From assembly GCA_013298945.1 (NCBI GenBank), contig JAAFJR010000009.1, positions 18,737 to 82,736 of the forward strand: a stretch of DNA of 64,000 nucleotides, given 5' to 3'. The translations under genes were made by a program, and so were the position numbers. Under the pieces are notes generated by a model. That model had not been told where the DNA came from. It saw only the letters and a list, made by a program, of their open reading frames with translations, and did not search any database. Shown here in pieces: positions 34,907-44,428 of the stretch. Each line of letters begins with the position of its first letter. Position 1 is the first letter of the stretch. The DNA comes from Polaromonas sp. (lineage in GTDB: Bacteria; Pseudomonadota; Gammaproteobacteria; Burkholderiales; Burkholderiaceae_C).

Positions 34907-35389
34907 CTATTGCACCGCGCGGATGGCGGCAAAGCGTTTTTCCAGTTCGCGACGCATCTCTTTACGCACCTCGGCGGCGGCAAAGCGGCGACGGTCATCG
35001 ACGGAAGTAGGTTTCAACGGCGTCACTGGCACGGGTTTGCGTGCTTCGTCCACCGCCACCATGGTGAAAAAGCAGCTGTTGACGTGGCGCACTTCGCGGG
35101 TGCGGATTTCTTCGGCAATGACCTTGATGCCGATTTCCATGGACGAGGTGCCGGTGTGGTTGACCGAGGCCAAAAACGTCACCAGCTCACCCACGTGGAT
35201 GGGTTGGCGAAACATCACCTGGTCAACATTCAGCGTGACCACATAACGCCCCGCATACCGGCTGGCACAGGCGTAGGCTACCTGATCGAGCAGCTTCAAA
35301 ATCGTACCACCATGGACATTGCCCGAAAAATTGGCAGTGTCAGGCGTCATCAACACCGTCATAGACAGTTGGTGGGCAGGTAAATCCAT
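34907..35389 (-). CDS. Acyl-CoA thioesterase (hotdog fold, YciA-like)
   Basis: A 160-residue single-hotdog thioesterase. NFSGNVHGGTILKLLDQVAYACASRYAG contains the catalytic Asp region of the YciA/BACH group, followed by RQPIHVGELVTFLASVNHTGTSSMEIGI. It hydrolyses acyl-CoA esters in the cytoplasm; the physiological substrate is unknown. It starts 7 bases after the garR-like stop codon on the opposite reading order and is transcribed leftwards with its neighbours. Confidence 0.88.
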   Translation of the reverse strand: MDLPAHQLSMTVLMTPDTANFSGNVHGGTILKLLDQVAYACASRYAGRYVVTLNVDQVMFRQPIHVGELVTFLASVNHTGTSSMEIGIKVIAEEIRTREVRHVNSCFFTMVAVDEARKPVPVTPLKPTSVDDRRRFAAAEVRKEMRRELEKRFAAIRAVQ

Positions 35390-35396
35390 CCCTAGA

Positions 35397-36287
35397 TTAT
35401 GCCTTGGCCACCTCGTGCGCTGCCATGTGCTCTAGTGATTTGACAAGTGCCGAATGATCCAACTGGTCCCAACCATTGGCAGCGCAAACCTGCATCAGCT
35501 GCGCGGCAGAAGCTGTTTGCGGCAGCGCCACGCCCATGGCTTTGGCGCCCGCCATGGCCAAGTTCAGGTCTTTTTGATGCAAGGCGATGCGGAAACCGGG
35601 GTTGAAAGTGCGCTTGATCATGCGTTCGCCATGCACTTCCAAAATGCGGCTGGCGGCAAAACCGCCCATCAGCGCTTGGCGCACGCGGGCGGGGTCAGCG
35701 CCGGCTTTACTGGCAAACAACAGCGCTTCACCGACAGCGGCGATATTGAGAGCCACGATAATCTGGTTCGCCACTTTGGTGGTTTGACCGTCACCATTGC
35801 CACCAACCAGCGTGATGTTTTTGCCCATCAGCTCAAACAGCGGTTTGATACGCTCAAAAACAGCCTCATCACCACCGATCATGATGGTCAAGCTGGCGGC
35901 TTTTGCACCTACCTCGCCACCTGAAACTGGGGCATCCAAGTAATCACTACCTAGCTCGTTGATAGCCAAAGCAAAACGCTTGGTTTCTATGGGAGAAATA
36001 GAGCTCATGTCGACGACGGTTTTAGCCTTACCGCCTCCGCTCTTTAGTCCTTCCGCCACACCCTCTTTACCAAACAACACCTTGTCAACATCGGGTGTGT
36101 CAGGCAGCATCAAAATAATAACGTCTGCAGCGCGTGCCACGTCAGCATTGGTGGCACAAACCGTGGCTGCGCTTAGTGCTTCTGGCACTTTACTGCGCTT
36201 GGGAACGAACAATTCATGCCCCGCTGCCAACAAATGCTGAGCCATGGGCGCGCCCATGATGCCGAGTCCTATAAATCCGATTTTCAT
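35397..36287 (-). CDS. garR: 2-hydroxy-3-oxopropionate (tartronate semialdehyde) reductase
   Basis: A 296-residue beta-hydroxyacid dehydrogenase. The NAD-binding start is MKIGFIGLGIMGAPMA, the substrate signature DAPVSGGEVGAKAASL, and the catalytic Lys lies in KVANQIIVALNIAAVGEA. It would reduce tartronate semialdehyde to D-glycerate, the step after GarL in aldarate breakdown. 3-Hydroxyisobutyrate dehydrogenase is the main alternative, but the adjacent HpcH/GarL aldolase and gudD favour GarR. Confidence 0.85.
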   Translation of the reverse strand: MKIGFIGLGIMGAPMAQHLLAAGHELFVPKRSKVPEALSAATVCATNADVARAADVIILMLPDTPDVDKVLFGKEGVAEGLKSGGGKAKTVVDMSSISPIETKRFALAINELGSDYLDAPVSGGEVGAKAASLTIMIGGDEAVFERIKPLFELMGKNITLVGGNGDGQTTKVANQIIVALNIAAVGEALLFASKAGADPARVRQALMGGFAASRILEVHGERMIKRTFNPGFRIALHQKDLNLAMAGAKAMGVALPQTASAAQLMQVCAANGWDQLDHSALVKSLEHMAAHEVAKA

Positions 36288-36329
36288 GCTCTTTTCCTAT
36301 AAATTACTGTCTATATTCTTAGTTTTGTA

Positions 36330-37118
36330 TCAATACCCACCAGCCTGAGTCGATGGTGCTGCGGCACGCATCTTGGCCATGATGGCTTGCGCACCTGCCG
36401 CCATCAAACGCGCATCCGAGCCAATGGTGACGAATTGGAAGCCTTCGGCAATGCGCTTCAACGCTGCTTCGGGTGCACCGTTGTGCACGCCAGCCACCAC
36501 GCCGTGTGCTTTAGCTCGCGCCAAAATGTGCGCGACGGCTACTTCGGCTTTCGGGTCTAAGTCGTCAAACTTAGGGGTGCAACCCAAGGCGAGGGACAAA
36601 TCGGATGGGCCAATATAGATGGCGTCCAGCCCCTCGACCGACAAAATATCGTCCAAATTGTCCAGCGCTTGCGCGGTTTCAATCATCGCGAAGGTGACGA
36701 TGGTGTTGTTTGCATGTTTGGCATAATCAGCCCCACCGTACAACAAAGCACGGGTGGGGCCGTAGCTGCGCGTGCCCTGCGGGGCGTAGTGGGTGTAGGC
36801 GACTAGCTTTTGCGCATCTTCACGGCAGTTGATCATGGGGCAAATCACGCCATACGCGCCTGCATCCAATGTTTTCATCAAAATGCCAGGCTCTAACCAA
36901 GGCACGCGCACCACAGGCACAGTGTTGGTGGTGGAAATAGCTTGCAGCATGGTGACCATCGCTTGGTAGTCCACGATACCGTGTTGCATGTCTACGACCA
37001 GTGAATCCCAGCCTTGGTGCGCCATGGTTTCGGCGGAAAAGCTGTTGGGAATGGCCAGCCAGCCGTTGGACACGGCACCACCTGATTGCCAAATGGTACG
37101 TAATCGGTTTTCTCTCAT
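36330..37118 (-). CDS. HpcH/HpaI family aldolase (likely 5-keto-4-deoxy-D-glucarate aldolase, GarL-like)
   Basis: A 262-residue class II pyruvate aldolase. The catalytic His is in VVDMQHG (about 42-48), the metal Glu in AMIETAQAL, and the phosphate/substrate loop is YIGPSDLSLALG. The family splits 2-keto acids into pyruvate plus an aldehyde; beside garR, gudD and garD the natural substrate is 5-keto-4-deoxyglucarate, giving pyruvate and tartronate semialdehyde. 4-Hydroxy-2-oxoheptanedioate aldolase is the alternative name for close relatives. Confidence 0.85.
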   Translation of the reverse strand: MRENRLRTIWQSGGAVSNGWLAIPNSFSAETMAHQGWDSLVVDMQHGIVDYQAMVTMLQAISTTNTVPVVRVPWLEPGILMKTLDAGAYGVICPMINCREDAQKLVAYTHYAPQGTRSYGPTRALLYGGADYAKHANNTIVTFAMIETAQALDNLDDILSVEGLDAIYIGPSDLSLALGCTPKFDDLDPKAEVAVAHILARAKAHGVVAGVHNGAPEAALKRIAEGFQFVTIGSDARLMAAGAQAIMAKMRAAAPSTQAGGY

Positions 37119-37165
37119 TTTTTGCTCCTAGTTATTTTTAATGTTGCTGTTCTATTATTGGCCAC

Positions 37166-38512
37166 CTAGCGGTCAAACGCTGGGCGTTTGGAGTCGAACT
37201 TCCAGTTCGGAATCAAATACTGCATCGCAGTTGCATCATCACGTGACCCTAAGCCGTGCTGTTTGTAGAGTTGATGTGCTTTTTCAACTTTGGCCATGTC
37301 TAACTCTACGCCCAAGCCCGGTTTTTGAGGGACTTGCACCATGCCACCTTTGATTTGCAGTGGCTCTTTGGTGAGCCCTTGGCCATCTTGCCAAATCCAG
37401 TGCGTATCAATAGCCGTAACTTTGCCTGGCGCGGCAGCACCAACGTGGGTGAACATGGCCAGTGACACATCGAAGTGGTTGTTGGAATGCGAGCCCCACG
37501 TCAGCCCCCAATCACGACAGGTTTGCGCCACGCGAACGGAGCCCGCCATAGTCCAAAAATGCGGATCTGCCAATGGAATATCCACCGACTGCAGCGATAG
37601 CGCGTGGCTCAATTGACGCCAATCGGTGGCGATCATATTGGTCGCCGTTGGCAGCCCTGTGGCACGGCGGAACTCGGCCATGACTTCGCGACCAGAGAAA
37701 CCATCTTCCGCACCACACGGGTCTTCAGCGTAGGCGACAATGTTTTTGGTGTCGCGCATCAAACGAATCGCATCTTTCAGCAACCAACCACCATTCGGAT
37801 CCAATGTGACACGTGCTTGCGGGAAGCGCTCGTGCAAAGCTGTGACGGCTGCAATTTCGTCTTCACCGCGCAGCACACCGCCTTTGAGTTTGAAGTCATT
37901 AAAGCCATAGCGCTCATGCGCCGCTTCGGCTTGACGAACAATAGTTTCAGGTGTCAAAGCGACGTCATGACGCACGCGTGACCAGTTGTTGTCAGCATCC
38001 GGTTCGCTGTTGTAAGGTAAATCGGTTTTGGTGCGGTCGCCCACATAAAACAGATAACCCAGCATTTCGACCGCATCGCGCTGCTGGCCTTCACCCAACA
38101 ACGCGGCCACTGGCACGCCAAGGTGCTGACCGAGCAAGTCCAACAAGGCGGACTCAATGGCAGTCACCGCATGGATGGTGGTGCGTAAATCGAAGGTTTG
38201 CTGGCCACGGCCCCCGCTATCGCGGTCGGCAAATTGGTTTTGCACCTTACGCAACATTTCTTGCACGTTCCCCAAAGACTGCCCCACCACCAAAGGCGCT
38301 GCGTCTTCCAAAGTTTGGCGAATTTTCTCGCCACCCGGCACTTCGCCAACGCCAGTGTTGCCAGCGCTGTCAGTCAAAATCAAAATATTGCGGGTGAAGT
38401 ACGGGCCGTGCGCACCGCTCAGGTTGAGCAACATGCTGTCGCGTCCTGCAACAGGAATGGCGCGTAAGCTGGTGATTTTTGGGGTAGCTTTAACGCTATC
38501 GTTAATGCTCAT
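37166..38512 (-). CDS. gudD: Glucarate dehydratase (enolase superfamily)
   Basis: A 448-residue protein, as long as E. coli GudD. The N-terminal capping domain is followed by the barrel with the KxK motif (DFKLKGGV), metal ligands in [15 protein letters not shown] and ATNMIATDW, and the catalytic His in [15 protein letters not shown]. It converts D-glucarate to 5-keto-4-deoxyglucarate. It is the first gene of the leftward gudD, aldolase, garR run and is divergent from garD; a perfect 16-base palindrome lies between them. Confidence 0.94.
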   Translation of the reverse strand: MSINDSVKATPKITSLRAIPVAGRDSMLLNLSGAHGPYFTRNILILTDSAGNTGVGEVPGGEKIRQTLEDAAPLVVGQSLGNVQEMLRKVQNQFADRDSGGRGQQTFDLRTTIHAVTAIESALLDLLGQHLGVPVAALLGEGQQRDAVEMLGYLFYVGDRTKTDLPYNSEPDADNNWSRVRHDVALTPETIVRQAEAAHERYGFNDFKLKGGVLRGEDEIAAVTALHERFPQARVTLDPNGGWLLKDAIRLMRDTKNIVAYAEDPCGAEDGFSGREVMAEFRRATGLPTATNMIATDWRQLSHALSLQSVDIPLADPHFWTMAGSVRVAQTCRDWGLTWGSHSNNHFDVSLAMFTHVGAAAPGKVTAIDTHWIWQDGQGLTKEPLQIKGGMVQVPQKPGLGVELDMAKVEKAHQLYKQHGLGSRDDATAMQYLIPNWKFDSKRPAFDR

Positions 38513-38543
38513 ATATATTTATCATTGGTCTATAATTCTAAGT

Positions 38544-38559
38544 TATCAGTTGTCTGATA
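38544..38559. promoter_or_regulatory. Candidate operator between gudD and garD
   Basis: TATCAGTTGTCTGATA: 6-base arms TATCAG/CTGATA around TTGT. It lies seven bases after TATAAT (38531-38536), a -10 candidate for garD, so a bound repressor could block both divergent genes. The TTGTC core recalls GntR-family sites, but no regulator gene is visible in the window. Confidence 0.5.
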
Positions 38560-38585
38560 TCTATCATACCAGCAGGATCCTCACC

Positions 38586-40181
38586 ATGCAAGAGCACCCA
38601 TTACCGCAAGCCAATAAACCGCTCACCATCAGCATGCACCCCAGCGACAACGTGGCTATCGTTGCGAACGATGGCGGGCTGCCTGCAGGCACAGTGTTGT
38701 CTACGGGCTTGGTACTGAAAGACAAAGTGCCACAAGGCCACAAAGTCGCGTTGGTCGATTTGGCCGCTGATGCGCCCGTGTTGCGCTACGGCATCCCCAT
38801 CGGCTACGCGCTCAAAGACATTCCCGCTGGCAGTTGGGTGCATGAGCGCTTGCTGCACATGCCCGATGCAAGGGAGCTGGACAATCTACCTATTTCCACC
38901 ATCAAACCCGCCGCACAGCCACCGCTTGAAGGCTACACCTTTGAGGGCTATCGCAACGCAGATGGCTCCGTGGGTACGCGCAACATTTTGGCCATTACAC
39001 AAACTGTGCAGTGCGTGGCTGGCGTGACCGACTTTGCCGTACAGCGCATCAAAGCGGAACTGTTAACCAAATTTCCTAACGTGGATGATGTTGTCGCGTT
39101 GGATCATACCTATGGTTGCGGCGTGGCGATTGACGCACCGGGTGCGGAAATCCCCATACGCACCCTGCGCAATATCAGCTTGAACCCCAACTTTGGCGGT
39201 GAAGTGATGATGGTGAGCTTGGGCTGCGAGAAGCTGCAACCGGAGCGCTTGCTGCCGCCAGGCTCGATACCTATTTCTGACGAACGCCAAGCTGGCGTGA
39301 CTGCTGGCACAGATTTAGGATTTGACAACGTCTGTTTACAGGACGAAGCCCACGTCGGCTTCATGTCTATGGTCGAGTCCATCATGCGCCAAGCCGAAAC
39401 CCACTTGCAACGATTAAACAAACGCCGTCGTGAAACCGTGCCCGCCAGCGAGCTGGTGGTCGGTGTGCAATGCGGTGGCAGTGATGCATTCTCAGGCGTC
39501 ACCGCCAACCCAGCTGTCGGTTATTGCACCGATTTGCTGGTGCGTGCCGGTGCCAGCGTGATGTTTTCAGAAACCACCGAAGTGCGCGACGGCATAGACC
39601 AGCTCACCTCACGCGCCTCCACACCCGAAGTGGCCGAAGCCATGATCCGTGAAATGGCTTGGTACGACGCCTACCTACAACGCGGCAAAGTTGACCGCAG
39701 CGCCAACACCACGCCGGGCAACAAAAAAGGCGGTTTGTCCAACATTGTCGAAAAAGCCATGGGCTCCATCGTCAAATCCGGCTCAGCCCCTATCACCTGT
39801 GTTTTATCACCCGGTGAAAAGCTCAAGCAAAAAGGATTGACTTACGCAGCCACCCCCGCCAGCGACTTCATCTGTGGAACCCTGCAACTGGCGGCGGGCA
39901 TGAATTTGCATGTTTTCACCACCGGACGCGGCACACCTTATGGCTTGGCCGAGTGCCCCGTCATCAAGGTCGCCACCCGCAGTGATTTGGCGCGGCGTTG
40001 GCATGACCTCATGGACATCAACGCCGGTTCTATTGCCGACGGCAGCAAAACCATTGAAGACGTGGGCTGGGAGATGTTCAAGCTTATGCTGGAAGTGGCC
40101 AGTGGCCGCAAAAAGACCTGGGCCGAGCATTGGAAACTGCACAATGCGCTGGTGTTGTTTAACCCTGCACCGGTGACTTGA
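38586..40181 (+). CDS. garD: Galactarate dehydratase
   Basis: A 531-residue UxaA/GarD-family dehydratase, close to E. coli GarD (523). The N-terminal SAF-like domain ([16 protein letters not shown] to HERLLHMP) is followed by the main domain: [61 protein letters not shown] and a C-terminal [10 protein letters not shown]. It dehydrates galactarate to 5-keto-4-deoxyglucarate, feeding the same aldolase as gudD. I chose the ATG at 38586; a longer frame upstream is the shadow of gudD. A remnant of another dehydratase gene follows. Confidence 0.93.
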   Translation: MQEHPLPQANKPLTISMHPSDNVAIVANDGGLPAGTVLSTGLVLKDKVPQGHKVALVDLAADAPVLRYGIPIGYALKDIPAGSWVHERLLHMPDARELDNLPISTIKPAAQPPLEGYTFEGYRNADGSVGTRNILAITQTVQCVAGVTDFAVQRIKAELLTKFPNVDDVVALDHTYGCGVAIDAPGAEIPIRTLRNISLNPNFGGEVMMVSLGCEKLQPERLLPPGSIPISDERQAGVTAGTDLGFDNVCLQDEAHVGFMSMVESIMRQAETHLQRLNKRRRETVPASELVVGVQCGGSDAFSGVTANPAVGYCTDLLVRAGASVMFSETTEVRDGIDQLTSRASTPEVAEAMIREMAWYDAYLQRGKVDRSANTTPGNKKGGLSNIVEKAMGSIVKSGSAPITCVLSPGEKLKQKGLTYAATPASDFICGTLQLAAGMNLHVFTTGRGTPYGLAECPVIKVATRSDLARRWHDLMDINAGSIADGSKTIEDVGWEMFKLMLEVASGRKKTWAEHWKLHNALVLFNPAPVT

Positions 40182-40211
40182 TAAAAAAGCAAGCCTTCAC
40201 CATCAAAAATC

Positions 40212-40343
40212 CTTTTCAACGAGCGCATTGAAATCAAAGAGGGCTGCATGCTCGTGCCTACGCGGCCAGGTTTGGGACTGAGTTTGAGTGAGCAATCGCA
40301 GGCATGGGTTCGGGAGACGGAAACTATGGGGAAGCGGGCTTAA
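40212..40343 (+). pseudogene. 3' remnant of a mandelate racemase/muconate lactonizing enzyme-family gene
   Basis: About 43 codons ending in TAA at 40341-40343. The reading FNERIEIKEGCMLVPTRPGL, then GLSLSEQSQAW, is the C-terminal signature of enolase-superfamily sugar-acid dehydratases (V-P-x-x-P-G-L-G-x-x-L-x-E). The rest of the gene, including the catalytic barrel, is missing; the sequence breaks off just after garD. It was probably the next gene of the garD operon and lost its 5' part in a deletion or when the adjacent restriction-modification operon arrived. Confidence 0.7.
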
Positions 40344-40359
40344 AAAATCAGATCCACCA

Positions 40360-41820
40360 TTAGTGGCTCCGTAATTCAATCGCCACATCCCGAAAAGAAG
40401 CTAGTGCAGCCTCAAGATGATCAATAATTTCTTGCTGTAACACTTCAGGCGGTGGCAAATCATCTAGGTTGTCCAGGCTATCGTCCTTTAGCCAGAAAAT
40501 ATCCAGACTAGCCTTGTCGCGAGCCACCAGATCTTCGTACTTGAAAAATTTGAAACGCTCAGTGGCGACGCGCTCATGGCGATTCTGTGGGTTGTAGCAA
40601 TCCATGAAATCCTGCAAGTCATCCAGTTTCAATGTACGAGTTTTCAGCGTGAAATGCTTGTTGGTGCGTAAATCGTAAAACCAGATCCCCTTGGTGTGTA
40701 TTTGACCGTCCTTGGGCTTGGCATCGAAGAACACCACGTTGGCCTTCACGCCCTGGGCATAAAAAATGCCGGTGGGCAAGCGCAAAATAGTGTGCACATC
40801 ACAGGTTTCTAGAAGCTTTTTGCGGATTTTCTCGCCCGCACCGCCTTCAAACAACACATTGTCGGGCAACACCACGGCGGCCTTACCAGTCACCTTCATC
40901 ATGCTCACGATGTGTTGCAAAAAGTTGAGCTGCTTGTTTGATGTGGTCTCCCAGAAGTCTTGCCGCTCGTAAGTCAGCGCCTCTTTGTCTTCCTCACCCT
41001 CTTCGTTGGTAATGGTCATACTGCTCTTTTTACCGAAGGGCGGGTTGGCCAGCACGTAGTCCACTTTCAGTTTGGACTCGGTGATCAAGGCATCCGAACG
41101 CGCCACCAAGGGCTCGCCATCCAGCTCCCCCACGTTGTGCAAAAACAGATTCATCAAACACATGCGTCGGGTGTTTGGCACGATCTCGTTGCCGTGGAAC
41201 GTCTTGTCGCGCAAAAACTCTTTTTGCGCTTTATTCAGCTTGGCCTCTGGTCGGGTGAGCCAGTTGTAGGCCCCCAGAAAAAAACCACCCGTGCCGCAGG
41301 CTGGGTCTGCAATTGTCTTCATTGGCTCAGGGCGCACGCAGGCCACCATAGCTTCGATCAGAGCCCGTGGCGTGAAGTACTGGCCCGCACCACTCTTGGT
41401 GTCTTCCGCGTTCTTTTGCAAAAGGCCTTCGTACAGATCGCCTTTGGTATCTGCATCCAAGCTGATCCAGTTTTCCGCATCTATCAGCTGAACCAGGCGC
41501 GAGAGCTTAGCCGGGTCTTGAATCTTATTCTGCGCCTTGAAGAAAATCGCTCCCAGCATGCCGCCCTCTTGCCCCAGCTTGTGCAGGGTGGCGAGATAAT
41601 GCGCCTCCAGCGGCTCGCCCACTTTGGGCGTCAGACTGGCCCAGTCATAACCCTTGGGAATATGCGTGTCGCGGTTGTAGGGCTCTTGCGCATATTCGTG
41701 CGCCAGTTTCAGGAACAGCAGATAAGTAAGCTGTTCCAAATAATCACCATAGCCCACGCCGTCGTCGCGTAAGGTGTGGCAGAAATTCCAGACTTTCTGG
41801 ACGAGGGAGGATGTGTTCAT
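40360..41820 (-). CDS. hsdM: Type I restriction-modification DNA methyltransferase subunit
   Basis: A 486-residue N6-adenine methyltransferase. The N-terminal HsdM domain precedes the SAM motif DPACGTGGFFLG and the catalytic NPPFGKK (the NPPF box). GAGQYFTPRALIEAM is typical of HsdM. With HsdS it forms the modification enzyme; with HsdR it restricts. It is the last gene of a four-gene leftward operon; the start overlaps the DUF1016 stop by ATGA (41817-41820). Confidence 0.95.
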   Translation of the reverse strand: MNTSSLVQKVWNFCHTLRDDGVGYGDYLEQLTYLLFLKLAHEYAQEPYNRDTHIPKGYDWASLTPKVGEPLEAHYLATLHKLGQEGGMLGAIFFKAQNKIQDPAKLSRLVQLIDAENWISLDADTKGDLYEGLLQKNAEDTKSGAGQYFTPRALIEAMVACVRPEPMKTIADPACGTGGFFLGAYNWLTRPEAKLNKAQKEFLRDKTFHGNEIVPNTRRMCLMNLFLHNVGELDGEPLVARSDALITESKLKVDYVLANPPFGKKSSMTITNEEGEEDKEALTYERQDFWETTSNKQLNFLQHIVSMMKVTGKAAVVLPDNVLFEGGAGEKIRKKLLETCDVHTILRLPTGIFYAQGVKANVVFFDAKPKDGQIHTKGIWFYDLRTNKHFTLKTRTLKLDDLQDFMDCYNPQNRHERVATERFKFFKYEDLVARDKASLDIFWLKDDSLDNLDDLPPPEVLQQEIIDHLEAALASFRDVAIELRSH

Positions 41821-42929
41821 TCTTCGTTTGCCTTGTTGTCCAGACGGGCTCGGGCAGCCAGCATGGCGCTGTGAATTTTTTGTTCGAAAGCCTCGCGTGG
41901 TGGCAATACCGTCAAGTACTCCGCCACGTGGATGCCTGACTTATCCAGCTCCAGCAATTCGATTTGCTCTCGCTTCTTACCTGTACACAGGATGATCCCC
42001 AAAGGCGACCCATCTCCCGGCTCCTGATCATGCTTGGCTAACCAACGCAGGTACAACTCCATTTGTCCCTTGTACTCGGCCTTGAACTCACCCAGCTTCA
42101 GCTCGATGGCCACCAGTCGGCGCAGCTTGCGGTTGTAAAACAGCAGGTCGATATAGAAATCGTCATTGTCGAGCTGGATGCGCCGCTGCCGCGCCACGAA
42201 GCTGAAACCCGCGCCCAGCTCCAAAAGGAAGGTCTCCAGCTCGCGCAGAATAGCGTCTTCAAGGTCTTTTTCCAAGTGGCGGTCCTGCAGACCCAGAAAA
42301 TCCAGCAGATAAGGGTCTTTCAAGACGAAAGGCGGAGCCAAGCCACCGCCCGTCTGCAAACCGTCCAGCGCGTTACGGATGAACTGCTCGGGCTGCTTGG
42401 AAACTGCGGTGCGCTCGAACAGCAGGCTACCAATTCGCTCGCGCAGCGTGCGCACGCTCCAACCCTCCAACGCACAGAGCTGGGCATAGAAATCCCGCGC
42501 CAGCGGGTCTTTCAGGTAGATCAAGTCCAGAAAATGGCTCCAGCTCAATTGTCGCGACAGTGTCGAGACAATTTCAGCATCCGGAAATGCCTGAGCAAAC
42601 TGAACCATGCGCCACAGACTGCGCGCGCTGAATCCCCGACCGTAGTGAGACACCAATTCTGCCGACACTGTTGGCAGAATCTCTTGCCCGTAAGCCGCAC
42701 GGGCCTGCCCCAGCACCTCGGTGTGAATACGCTGCCCTATGCGCCAATACAGCAAGGTCAGACTGGTGTTCACCGCCACAGCAGCAGTATGGCGAGCCGT
42801 GTCGATAAGCTGCCGCAGATCGGCCACCAAAGGGGCTTGCGCCTCTGCACTGGCAAATTTGGCTGACACCATCAACCCCGCCGTGGGCGCTTTTTTCGCA
42901 CTGACTGTCTTTTTGACTGGGCTCATCAA
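41817..42929 (-). CDS. DUF1016 (YhcG-like) PDDEXK nuclease-family protein
   Basis: A 370-residue protein. The N-terminal DUF1016 helical domain contains LLYWRIGQRIH, GKGFSARSLWRM-like positions (here YGRGFSARSLWRMVQFAQAFP) and QLSWSHFLDLIYLKD. The C-terminal PDDEXK nuclease domain has the Asp of FYIDLLFYNRKLRRLV and the ELK of VAIELKLGEF. The nuclease triad therefore looks intact. Such genes are often found in type I restriction operons with unknown role. Both ends overlap the neighbouring hsd genes by four bases, so it is an integral member of this operon. Confidence 0.9.
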   Translation of the reverse strand: MMSPVKKTVSAKKAPTAGLMVSAKFASAEAQAPLVADLRQLIDTARHTAAVAVNTSLTLLYWRIGQRIHTEVLGQARAAYGQEILPTVSAELVSHYGRGFSARSLWRMVQFAQAFPDAEIVSTLSRQLSWSHFLDLIYLKDPLARDFYAQLCALEGWSVRTLRERIGSLLFERTAVSKQPEQFIRNALDGLQTGGGLAPPFVLKDPYLLDFLGLQDRHLEKDLEDAILRELETFLLELGAGFSFVARQRRIQLDNDDFYIDLLFYNRKLRRLVAIELKLGEFKAEYKGQMELYLRWLAKHDQEPGDGSPLGIILCTGKKREQIELLELDKSGIHVAEYLTVLPPREAFEQKIHSAMLAARARLDNKANEE

Positions 42930-44428
42930 GACTCCTTGGCCTTGCGGCTACGCGGTTTGGGGGCATTCGCGCGCTGCGCCCGCTCAGCGCGGATGCGGGC
43001 CAGCAGCACGCTGGCGGGTTCGTCGTTCGGGTCTTGCGGCACCAGTTGACCAGCGAAAGCGGCGCGGAGGATGTTTTGGCGTTGGGCGATGGATTGTTTA
43101 AGGGCGAGGTACGTTGGATGCTCGAGCTCGCTGGCACCCGCTAACCTCGCATCCAGCATTTCAATTGCTGCTTCTTGTTCGGCAATTGGAGCCAAGGGGA
43201 TTGGTGTTTTCTTCAAGTCTTCGCCCGAAATTCCGGTTTGACCCGCTGTGGTCTTTACGCGGGCGACGAGATATTTGCGAGAAACACCAACGTTTCCGCA
43301 GACCTCTATCCAAGCGCCTAACTTCACCCCAAGCACAGGCTTCATTTTGATCAACTTGTCCGGGTGCAACGTCCGCTCAGGCACTTTCCTGACCATGCCG
43401 AACACGCCCAGAAGATCAACGCTGCCGTTGTAGCGAGTGGCCAGCACATCTCCCACTTCGACCCAATAGCCGTCGGCATCGATCTCATCAAGTTCAATAT
43501 GTTTGATGGCTGCGAAGTTCACGGACATAGGGCGAACTGCGTTAATCTTGAATATCGGGAACCCACGCTGGTCAGTGTTGGGGGTTTTGGATATGCCATT
43601 GCGCACTGACTCCGACAATTGCTCAACACTCGCCCACACCCACCCCTCCGGCAATTCCGGCAAATCGGTGGTATCCGGCTGCACCGGCACAGGGTATTTC
43701 TTCTTCCAATCCGTGGGCGGGGTTTTGCCTTGGCTCGTGAACTTGGCGAGCTGCTTGGCTTCCCAGCGGGCGCGGCGCTCAGACAGGATGCGCGTCAGCA
43801 GTTGTGCGCCGGTTTCTCCGGGCGTGTTCTGTGTTCGCCATTGCGCAGTGAGCGCACCTTCCACGGCGGCTTTCAGCAGTGACTGGCGGTATTGCCCCAA
43901 CTTCTTCTGCGCGGCCTTGAGTTCGGCCACACCGGCATCAAGGTCGGACAGCAGTTCTTCGAGTTTGGCGACGATGCGGGTTTGTTCGGCGCGAGGTGGC
44001 AGGTCAATACCAAACTTGCCCAAGGCATCGAACTTCACCCTTGGCCTGTCGCCTTCATATTGGCTGCAAGCGAACTGAACAAAATCATTCGCCGACAACC
44101 GTTTCAACAGGAAATCAGAATCCAACGCCGCCGACTCTGGAAAGACGACGAACTCGGCGGAGGCCAAGCCCGCAAATTTAGGTCGAACAACTTTGTTGAG
44201 GTACGGACGCATACGACCGTACAACACGTCGCCCATCTCGAAGCTGGCTGAGCTACTCGCCATGCTCGACGCCGGCACTGTCCCGAGAATTTCATTGGTA
44301 TGGGCCTGTACGTGCTCCAACCCAACATACGGTGCACTCGGACGATCCGCCGGAGAAATGCGCTCGCTTCTTGGCTGAACAAGCGCTTCCAGCACTTCTC
44401 TCACCCACCCCTTCGGCAATCCACTCAC
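42926..44428 (-). CDS. hsdS: Type I restriction-modification specificity subunit
   Basis: A 500-residue protein with the HsdS plan: target recognition domain 1 (about 1-150), a conserved helical spacer (LPPRAEQTRIVAKLEELLSD then LKAAQKKLGQYRQSLLKAAVEG), TRD 2 (about 255-410) and a second conserved helix (PLAPIAEQEAAIEMLDARL ... LRAAFAGQLVPQDP). The two TRDs would read the two halves of a bipartite recognition site; the sequence recognised is unknown. Overlaps hsdR and the DUF1016 gene by ATGA. Confidence 0.94.
   Translation of the reverse strand: MSGLPKGWVREVLEALVQPRSERISPADRPSAPYVGLEHVQAHTNEILGTVPASSMASSSASFEMGDVLYGRMRPYLNKVVRPKFAGLASAEFVVFPESAALDSDFLLKRLSANDFVQFACSQYEGDRPRVKFDALGKFGIDLPPRAEQTRIVAKLEELLSDLDAGVAELKAAQKKLGQYRQSLLKAAVEGALTAQWRTQNTPGETGAQLLTRILSERRARWEAKQLAKFTSQGKTPPTDWKKKYPVPVQPDTTDLPELPEGWVWASVEQLSESVRNGISKTPNTDQRGFPIFKINAVRPMSVNFAAIKHIELDEIDADGYWVEVGDVLATRYNGSVDLLGVFGMVRKVPERTLHPDKLIKMKPVLGVKLGAWIEVCGNVGVSRKYLVARVKTTAGQTGISGEDLKKTPIPLAPIAEQEAAIEMLDARLAGASELEHPTYLALKQSIAQRQNILRAAFAGQLVPQDPNDEPASVLLARIRAERAQRANAPKPRSRKAKES

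Noticed and set aside
38157..38585. Long upstream extension of garD
   Set aside because: It reads through gudD and the divergent promoter. GarD homology and a sensible start are at 38586.
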